From Desulfurobacterium indicum (lineage in GTDB: Bacteria > Aquificota > Aquificia > Desulfurobacteriales > Desulfurobacteriaceae): a DNA stretch of 48,599 nucleotides. The translations under genes and the position numbers were made by a program. The notes beneath the pieces were generated by a model. That model saw only the letters and a program-made list of their open reading frames with translations. It was not told the origin of the DNA and did not search any database. The stretch spans positions 1 through 48,599 of the forward strand of contig NZ_MOEN01000010.1 in assembly GCF_001968985.1 (NCBI RefSeq). Direction: 5' to 3'. This document shows positions 42,445 through 48,599 of the stretch, piece by piece; within the stretch, counting starts at the first letter, position 1; the number at the start of each line of letters is the position of its first letter.

Positions 42445-44174
42445 GAAAGTTCCCTTGGTGGCTTTTCGGTTATATAAAAGAATACAGGTTTCTTATGGGA
42501 GTTACTGTTGTTGCCATGCTGGTTCATTCGGCGGTAACTTCTTATCTTGCTTATTTCATAAAGGATATTATTAATTCCGTTTTTGTTACGAAGAACGAAC
42601 ATATGCTTAAGCTTTTACCTTTTATTCTTCTCGGACTTCTTTTGATTAAAGGGATTGCTTTCTTTTTCAGTTACTATACGGCTTCTTATCTTGGACAAAC
42701 CGTTATAGCCAGATTGAGAGAAGATCTATACGATAAGGTTTTAAGGCTTCCGATGGATGTTCTTCAGGGAGAATCTGCAGGATCTTTCGTCTCAAAAATT
42801 ATTAACGATACGGCGCTTTTGCAGGAATTTACGGCAAGGTATGTTGTTTCTTTTATGAGGGATCTTACAACATCAATAGGATTGATGGTTGCAGTTATTT
42901 ACATGGATCCGAAACTTGCATTTGCCGGTTTTGTGGCACTCCCTTTGATAGGTCTTGTTATTTCAGAGTTTGGTAAAAAAGTTAAGAAATATACTTTCAG
43001 AATGCAGGAGAAACTTGCTAACCTTACAGCCCATTTGTTTGATGGTGTTAAAAACATAAGAGAGGTAAAACTCTTTTTACTTGAAGAACGTTTCTCAGAA
43101 CTGTTTAAAGAAGAAAATAAGCGTTATGTTAAGCAGTTTATGAGAATAAAGTTTATTCAGGGCATTTATCCTCCCATTGTTGAAATTATGGCCGGTGTTG
43201 TTATAGGAGGGTTAATCTTTTACGGCGGCTACAGGATAGTTGAAGGGACACTTACGCCAGGTGGTTTTTTTGCGTTCATTATTGCTCTGATAATGGCTTA
43301 CGAGCCTATAAGAAAACTTGGTGGCACTTATAACAATATTCAGCAAGCAGTTGCCGTGGCTGAAAGAGTGAAAAAAATTCTTTCTATTCCTGACGAGTAT
43401 ACTCTTAAGGACGGTTCTTTAAACTTAGATAGTTCCATAGCAAGGATAGAATTTGAGGATGTTTATTTTTCCTATCCAGGTAGGAAAGAGAAAGTTTTGA
43501 AAGGTATAGATGCTTCTTTCGTTTCAGGGAAGAAGTATGCAATTGTTGGTAAGACGGGAAGTGGAAAGTCAACTCTTGTGAGTTTGATTCCGAGATTTTT
43601 TGATGTAACAGAAGGTGTTTTGAGGATAAACAATACAGATATAAAGAAGTATAAGTTGCGTTCTTTAAGAAAGCGTATAGGCTTTGTTTCTCAGGATATA
43701 GTTCTGTTTAGAGGAACAATAAGAGAGAACATAGCAGTTGGGAAACCTGATGCTTCGATGGAAGAGATAGTAAGGGCAGCAAAGATAGCCAACATTCACG
43801 ATTTTATAGAGACTCTACCTGAGAAGTATGAAACATTGCTTGGAGAAGGCGGTATTCAGTTATCAGGTGGTCAGAAACAACGAATAGCGATTGCTAGAGC
43901 TGTTTTAAAAAATCCCGATGTTCTTATTCTTGATGAAGCTACCAGCGCTCTTGATTCCGAGACAGAAAGGGCGGTTCAGGATGCTATTGATAAGATTTTT
44001 AAAGATAAGATTTTAGTCGCCATAGCTCATAGACTTTCTACTGTCTTAAACAGTGATGAGATTCTTTTTATGGAAGATGGAAAGATTATTGCTCGCGGAA
44101 GTCATAGAGATCTTTTGCTGATGAGTGATAGGTATAAGAGGCTGTGTGAGTTGCAGTTTAGTGAAAACATTTGA
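42441..44174 (+). CDS. msbA: MsbA-like lipid ABC transporter
   Basis: The 577-residue protein is a half-transporter with six membrane segments (to about 315) and an ATPase domain: Walker A GKTGSGKST (about 370), signature LSGGQKQRIAIARA and Walker B VLILDEATSALD. Length and context between an O-antigen-ligase-like protein and a glycosyltransferase suggest MsbA, which flips lipid A-core across the inner membrane. The start is TTG at 42441, overlapping the previous stop (TTGA). Generic ABCB exporter function cannot be excluded. Confidence 0.88.
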   Translation: MRKFPWWLFGYIKEYRFLMGVTVVAMLVHSAVTSYLAYFIKDIINSVFVTKNEHMLKLLPFILLGLLLIKGIAFFFSYYTASYLGQTVIARLREDLYDKVLRLPMDVLQGESAGSFVSKIINDTALLQEFTARYVVSFMRDLTTSIGLMVAVIYMDPKLAFAGFVALPLIGLVISEFGKKVKKYTFRMQEKLANLTAHLFDGVKNIREVKLFLLEERFSELFKEENKRYVKQFMRIKFIQGIYPPIVEIMAGVVIGGLIFYGGYRIVEGTLTPGGFFAFIIALIMAYEPIRKLGGTYNNIQQAVAVAERVKKILSIPDEYTLKDGSLNLDSSIARIEFEDVYFSYPGRKEKVLKGIDASFVSGKKYAIVGKTGSGKSTLVSLIPRFFDVTEGVLRINNTDIKKYKLRSLRKRIGFVSQDIVLFRGTIRENIAVGKPDASMEEIVRAAKIANIHDFIETLPEKYETLLGEGGIQLSGGQKQRIAIARAVLKNPDVLILDEATSALDSETERAVQDAIDKIFKDKILVAIAHRLSTVLNSDEILFMEDGKIIARGSHRDLLLMSDRYKRLCELQFSENI

Positions 44175-44185
44175 AGGAGTGCGTT

Positions 44186-45289
44186 TTGAGCAGAAAAATT
44201 CGCATTCTTGAGATAATAGATGGTGACGGATGGTGTGGGACAAAGGAGCAGACTTATCTTATTTCACTTCAGCTTTCAAAGTACTTTGAGGTTGAAATGG
44301 CACTTGCTTCTGGAAATAAGCATCTTATAAAAAGGCTTGATGGAAAAATTCCCTTGCATTTCTTTCAAAAAGGAGATAAGTCAGAGAAAAAGAAACTCTA
44401 TCCGTATAAAAATCTAATTAGGATAATAAGACAGGGTAATTATGATGTTGTTATTCCAAACTCTTCATCGGCGTTTAATTTTCTTCTTCCTTTCTGGAGA
44501 TTTCTGAGAAATCGTCCAAAACTTATTGCTATGAGACGCTCCGGTTTTGTTCCATCCTTTTTCTCTGCAAAGTTAAAGTATAGTCTTGCAGATGCTATCG
44601 TTGTTGTTTCAAAAGATGTGGCAAAGATGCTTAAAGAAAAGCATTTCTTTCCTGAAAAGTTATACGTTATAGAGAGCGGGATAGAACTTTCTAGATTTTA
44701 TCCTTCTGACGAATATAGGTTTGAAATTAGAGAGCACTTTAGTGTATCGGAGCATGAGAAGTTGTTTGTGAATGTCGCAAACTGGCTTCCTTACAGAAAA
44801 GGGCAGGATATACTGTTTAGAGCTTTTGCAGAAGCTGCTAGAAATGATTGGAAATTGATGCTTGTTGGAAGGGATACAGACTCGGAAGAAGCAAGAGAAA
44901 TGGTAAGAGAACTCGGCCTGGAAGGGAAGGTTATTCATGCTGGTTTCAGGCCTGATGTGGAAAAGATACTGCAGGCTGCGGACTTTTTTGTCCTTTCATC
45001 CCGTTCTGAAGGAATAGCCGGGGCACTTCTGCAGGCCATGGCTTCTGGAAAGGTTGTCATTTCAACGCTTGCTGGAGGAATTGGGGAGTATCTAAAGGAT
45101 GGAGTAAACGGTTTTGCGTCACCGATAGAAGATGTTGATGGTTTGGCAGAAGCCATGAAGAAAGCGGCTGCGCTTGATAAAAAAGAGTATGAAGTGATTG
45201 CTAATAGAGCAGTGGAAACAGCAAAAAAGTATTCTATAGAAGAAACCGGAAAGAAGTGGAAAGATCTGATTGAGTCTTTGTGCCGTTGA
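44186..45289 (+). CDS. GT4-type glycosyltransferase
   Basis: I start at TTG 44186 because GAAGGAG lies 6 bases upstream and the product then begins SRKIRILEIIDGDGW; a TTG at 44171 is in frame but has no ribosome site. The 367 residues are two Rossmann lobes of the GT-B fold, with VANWLPYRKGQDILFRAFAE and VIHAGFRPDVEKILQAADFF as the usual donor-lobe pattern. The E-x7-E motif reads SEGIAGALLQAMASG, with Gln in place of the second Glu. It lies behind msbA and probably builds LPS core or O-chain sugars. Confidence 0.88.
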   Translation: MSRKIRILEIIDGDGWCGTKEQTYLISLQLSKYFEVEMALASGNKHLIKRLDGKIPLHFFQKGDKSEKKKLYPYKNLIRIIRQGNYDVVIPNSSSAFNFLLPFWRFLRNRPKLIAMRRSGFVPSFFSAKLKYSLADAIVVVSKDVAKMLKEKHFFPEKLYVIESGIELSRFYPSDEYRFEIREHFSVSEHEKLFVNVANWLPYRKGQDILFRAFAEAARNDWKLMLVGRDTDSEEAREMVRELGLEGKVIHAGFRPDVEKILQAADFFVLSSRSEGIAGALLQAMASGKVVISTLAGGIGEYLKDGVNGFASPIEDVDGLAEAMKKAAALDKKEYEVIANRAVETAKKYSIEETGKKWKDLIESLCR

Positions 45290-45333
45290 AAATTTACGGA
45301 TAATTTAATAAATTTCCAGCGGGGTAGTATCCC

Positions 45334-45363
45334 TTGACAATTGATGTTCTATTTGCTTATATT
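45334..45363 (+). promoter_or_regulatory. Promoter of the str ribosomal operon
   Basis: TTGACA (45334-45339), an 18-base spacer and TATATT (45358-45363) lie 31 bases before the rpsL ATG. The TTG at 45334 could be mistaken for an upstream start codon of rpsL; it belongs to the -35 box. Confidence 0.75.
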
Positions 45364-45393
45364 CAAGCGCCAAACTATATAGGAGGAGATAGT

Positions 45394-45774
45394 ATGCCCA
45401 CAATTAATCAACTTGTGAGAAAAGGGCGTGAAAAGAAGATTAAACGCTCAAAGGCACCTGCCCTTCAGGGTAATCCCCAGAAAAGGGGTGTCTGTGTAAG
45501 GGTATTTACCACTACGCCTAAGAAGCCTAACTCAGCTCTTCGTAAGGTTGCGAGGGTAAGGCTTTCAAACGGGATAGAAGTAACCGCTTACATCCCGGGT
45601 ATCGGCCACAATCTCCAGGAGCACTCTGTTGTTCTTGTAAGAGGTGGAAGAACAAAAGACCTTCCAGGTGTTCGTTACAAGATTATTCGTGGTGCTCTTG
45701 ATGCTGCTGGCGTTGAGGGAAGAAGACAGTCAAGGTCTAAGTATGGAACAAAGAGACCAAAGGAGAAAAAATAA
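45394..45774 (+). CDS. rpsL: Ribosomal protein S12
   Basis: S12 is part of the decoding centre. The 126-residue product begins [15 protein letters not shown], the family N-terminus, behind AGGAGGAG. It contains [21 protein letters not shown] and [21 protein letters not shown], with Lys at the positions tied to streptomycin sensitivity, so no resistance substitution is visible. It is first in rpsL-rpsG-fusA. Confidence 0.99.
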   Translation: MPTINQLVRKGREKKIKRSKAPALQGNPQKRGVCVRVFTTTPKKPNSALRKVARVRLSNGIEVTAYIPGIGHNLQEHSVVLVRGGRTKDLPGVRYKIIRGALDAAGVEGRRQSRSKYGTKRPKEKK

Positions 45775-45781
45775 TTTTTAG

Positions 45782-46264
<483 letters not shown>

Positions 46265-46298
46265 TTTTTAAAGATCAAACGAATTAATGGAGGCCGTT

Positions 46299-48392
46299 GT
46301 GAGTAAGGCTGCAAAAAATATTAAAGTTCCTCTTGATAAGGTAAGGAACATAGGAATTATTGCCCATATTGACGCTGGAAAGACAACAACGACCGAGCGT
46401 ATTCTTTACTATACGGGAAGGATTCACAAAATTGGGGAGGTTCATGAAGGCGCTGCTGAAATGGACTGGATGGAGCAAGAAAAGGAGAGAGGTATTACCA
46501 TTACCTCCGCTACAACAACCTGCTTCTGGAGAAATCATAGGATTAACATCGTTGATACACCGGGACACGTTGACTTCACAATTGAAGTTGAGCGTTCTCT
46601 GAGGGTTCTTGACGGTGCCGTTACAATTCTCTGTTCTGTCGGTGGTGTTCAGCCTCAGACAGAAACTGTATGGAGACAGGCAGATAAATATCATGTTCCA
46701 AGGATTATCTTCGTAAACAAGATGGACAGAATCGGTGCTGACTTTTTCCAGGTAGTTAAAGATGTTGAGGAAAAGCTTGGAGCAAAGCCTGTTCCTCTTC
46801 AAATACCTGTTGGCGCTGAAGAGAACTTTAAAGGTGTTGTTGACCTTGTGACAATGAAAGCGATTATATGGGAAGAAGAAACTCTCGGTGCTAAGTATCA
46901 TGAGGAAGAAATCCCTGAAGATTTAATTGATATCGCAGAAGAATATAGAGAAAAACTTATAGAGGCTCTTGCTGATGTTGATGAAGAAATAATGATGAAG
47001 TATCTTGAAGGTGAAGAAATAACACCAGAGGAAATGAAGGCAGCAATCAGAAAAGGAACTCTTGAAATTAAATTCTTCCCTATGCTTTGCGGTTCAGCCT
47101 TCAAAAATAAAGGTGTTCAGCCTCTTCTTGATGCAGTAGTTGATTATCTTCCCTCACCTCTTGATGTTCCTCCTATTAAAGGAATCAATCCTAATACAGG
47201 TGAAGAGGAGGAGAGACACGCTTCATACGATGAGCCGTTTTCAGCACTTGCATTTAAAATTCTTACGGATCCTTATGTTGGTCAGCTTACATTTATCAGG
47301 GTTTACTCCGGTTTAATGGAATCTGGGTCTTACGTTTACAACGCAACAAGAGGTAAGAAAGAAAGACTTGCAAGAATTCTCCGTATGCATGCAAACAAAA
47401 GGGAAGAAATTCCAGTTCTTGGTGCTGGTGATATCGCTGCGGCTGTTGGTTTAAGAGAGACCTTTACAGGTGATACACTCTGCGATCCAGATCATCCAAT
47501 TATTCTTGAGGCTATGGAATTTCCAGAACCTGTTATATCTGTTGCTGTTGAGCCAAAAACAAAGGCAGACCAGGAAAAACTCTCAATTGCTCTTCAAAAG
47601 CTTGCTAAAGAAGACCCATCTTTCAGAGTTTCAACAGATCACGAAACAGGACAGACAATAATCTCCGGTATGGGTGAACTTCACCTTGAGATTATCGTTG
47701 ACAGGCTTAAGAGAGAGTTCAATGTTGATGTTAACGTTGGTAGACCTCAGGTTGCATACAGAGAGACTATCAGAAAAGAAGTTACTCAGGAAGGTAAGTT
47801 TATCAAGCAGACAGGTGGTAGAGGTCAGTACGGTCATGTATGGCTTAAGATTGAGCCTCTTGAGCCTGGTAAAGGTTTTGAATTCCATGAAACAATTAAA
47901 GGTGGTGTTGTTCCTAAGGAATATATCCCTGCTGTTGAAGCAGGTGTTAGAGAGGCCATGGAAACAGGTGTTGTTGCCGGTTATCCTATGGTTGACATAA
48001 AGGTTACACTCTTTGACGGTTCATACCACGAAGTTGACTCTTCTGAAATGGCCTTCAAGATTGCAGGTTCAATGGCATTCAAAGAGGGTGCCAAAAAGGC
48101 AAATCCTGTTCTCCTTGAGCCAATAATGGAAGTAGAGGTAACAACACCAGAAGAATTTATGGGTGATGTTATTGGCGATCTCAATAAGAGGCGTGGTCGT
48201 GTTCAAGGTATGGAAGCAAGAGGGAACGCTCAGGTTATTAAAGCGATGGTACCTCTTGCAGAAATGTTCGGTTACGCTACTGACCTTCGTTCAATGACAC
48301 AGGGTAGAGCCACCTATATAATGAGATTTAGCCATTACGAAGAAGTGCCGGCAAATGTTGCTGAGCAAATAATAGGTGAGAGAAGCAAGTAA
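46299..48392 (+). CDS. fusA: Elongation factor G
   Basis: EF-G drives translocation on the ribosome. I start at GTG 46299, which has TGGAGG five bases upstream and gives [20 protein letters not shown]; the in-frame ATG at 46287 overlaps that ribosome site. The 697 residues have G motifs [21 protein letters not shown] and NKMDR. Domain II follows ([21 protein letters not shown]), then domain IV with [18 protein letters not shown]. It follows rpsG by 34 bases and is separated from tuf by a hairpin and a new promoter. Confidence 0.98.
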   Translation: MSKAAKNIKVPLDKVRNIGIIAHIDAGKTTTTERILYYTGRIHKIGEVHEGAAEMDWMEQEKERGITITSATTTCFWRNHRINIVDTPGHVDFTIEVERSLRVLDGAVTILCSVGGVQPQTETVWRQADKYHVPRIIFVNKMDRIGADFFQVVKDVEEKLGAKPVPLQIPVGAEENFKGVVDLVTMKAIIWEEETLGAKYHEEEIPEDLIDIAEEYREKLIEALADVDEEIMMKYLEGEEITPEEMKAAIRKGTLEIKFFPMLCGSAFKNKGVQPLLDAVVDYLPSPLDVPPIKGINPNTGEEEERHASYDEPFSALAFKILTDPYVGQLTFIRVYSGLMESGSYVYNATRGKKERLARILRMHANKREEIPVLGAGDIAAAVGLRETFTGDTLCDPDHPIILEAMEFPEPVISVAVEPKTKADQEKLSIALQKLAKEDPSFRVSTDHETGQTIISGMGELHLEIIVDRLKREFNVDVNVGRPQVAYRETIRKEVTQEGKFIKQTGGRGQYGHVWLKIEPLEPGKGFEFHETIKGGVVPKEYIPAVEAGVREAMETGVVAGYPMVDIKVTLFDGSYHEVDSSEMAFKIAGSMAFKEGAKKANPVLLEPIMEVEVTTPEEFMGDVIGDLNKRRGRVQGMEARGNAQVIKAMVPLAEMFGYATDLRSMTQGRATYIMRFSHYEEVPANVAEQIIGERSK

Positions 48393-48407
48393 TATTTGTA
48401 ACTTTTA

Positions 48408-48429
48408 AAATCCCCCTTCGGGGGGATTT
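48408..48429 (+). terminator. UUCG-capped hairpin between fusA and tuf
   Basis: AAATCCCCC (48408-48416) and GGGGGATTT (48421-48429) pair perfectly around TTCG, an exceptionally stable tetraloop. The following sequence ACTTTA lacks a real T-tract, so it may act as a partial terminator or as a 3'-end stabiliser. Confidence 0.6.
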
Positions 48430-48442
48430 ACTTTATAAGGAC

Positions 48443-48470
48443 TTTACAATTGCAGGGAAAAGAATATAAT
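48443..48470 (+). promoter_or_regulatory. Promoter for tuf
   Basis: TTTACA (48443-48448), a 16-base spacer and a perfect TATAAT (48465-48470) lie 65 bases before the tuf ATG and just after the fusA hairpin. Confidence 0.65.
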
Positions 48471-48535
48471 TCACACCTGCGAAAAAATTTTTTTGTTCTT
48501 TTAAAAAGCAATAAGGTTTTAAGGAGGAAAGTACT

Positions 48536-48599
48536 ATGGCAAAGGAAAAATTTGAAAGGACGAAACCCCACAAGAACGTGGGAACGATAGGACACGTAG
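48536..48599 (+). CDS. tuf: Elongation factor Tu, 5' end only (cut by window)
   Basis: The window ends 21 codons into EF-Tu. The sequence reads MAKEKFERTKPHKNVGTIGH, the standard EF-Tu N-terminus leading into the GHVDHGKT loop. A strong AAGGAGG site precedes the ATG. The truncation is the window boundary, not a gene defect. Confidence 0.96.
   Translation, partial: MAKEKFERTKPHKNVGTIGHV

Noticed and set aside
45334-45393. Upstream TTG start for rpsL
   Set aside because: The TTG is part of the TTGACA -35 box; the true S12 N-terminus begins at 45394.
48482-48492. A/T-rich near-palindrome before tuf
   Set aside because: It is low-complexity leader sequence; the stem would be only A-T pairs and no function is evident.

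Overview
The window is a dense, low-GC bacterial chromosome segment with almost no non-coding DNA. Arg is mostly AGA/AGG and Lys/Glu are abundant, as in thermophiles. The gene content points to a flagellated Gram-negative with lipopolysaccharide (MsbA, O-antigen-ligase-like protein, BamD-like lipoprotein, capsule-type export), the MEP isoprenoid pathway (IspH), cobalamin-independent methionine synthase and an oxygen-sensitive class III ribonucleotide reductase. My best guess is an anaerobic thermophile of the Aquificota (Desulfurobacteriaceae-like). This rests on overall protein character; there is no 16S here.

Layout. 1-2142: fliQ-fliR-flhB, with fliQ damaged or misread at the window edge. 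2139-9543: a DUF72 gene, serA, a radical-SAM/DUF2344 fusion coupled to rng, and a bamD-like lipoprotein. 9559-11134: hisF and a sulfotransferase. 11109-14627 (minus): plsC-ispH-rpsA-smpB-flavin reductase with overlapping reading frames. 14655-17533: a small outer-membrane-type protein, then HIT hydrolase, nitrilase and M29 aminopeptidase genes. 17538-17790 (minus): tRNA-Thr, tRNA-Tyr and tRNA-Gly. 17867-23991 (minus): an exopolysaccharide operon (Wzz-like, giant SLBB export protein, YjbH-like barrel, GalE, orphan exported protein).

24140-31672 (plus): lepA, lepB, then metE-nrdG-nrdD, where the class III reductase is divided into a 515-residue catalytic polypeptide and a separate 177-residue polypeptide holding the zinc site and the glycyl-radical motif. 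A strong terminator follows. 31790-37639: trpB, a GGDEF/EAL protein and cysQ, then a consensus promoter driving an ArsR-type regulator, accD and folC. 37550-41108 (minus): purH-thioesterase, a terminator, then rimM-trmD; trmD and folC overlap tail to tail by 90 bp. 41173-45289: LPS genes (O-antigen-ligase-like, MsbA, GT4). 45334-end: the str operon rpsL-rpsG-fusA, with the start of tuf behind its own hairpin and promoter.

The most distinctive signal is the two-gene class III ribonucleotide reductase. Next are the HIT/nitrilase gene pair (a split version of animal NitFhit), the two-cysteine ArsR regulator upstream of accD-folC, the seven-SLBB export protein and the NPEH cleavage motif in FlhB. 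No CRISPR array, insertion sequence, prophage or integrase was seen.
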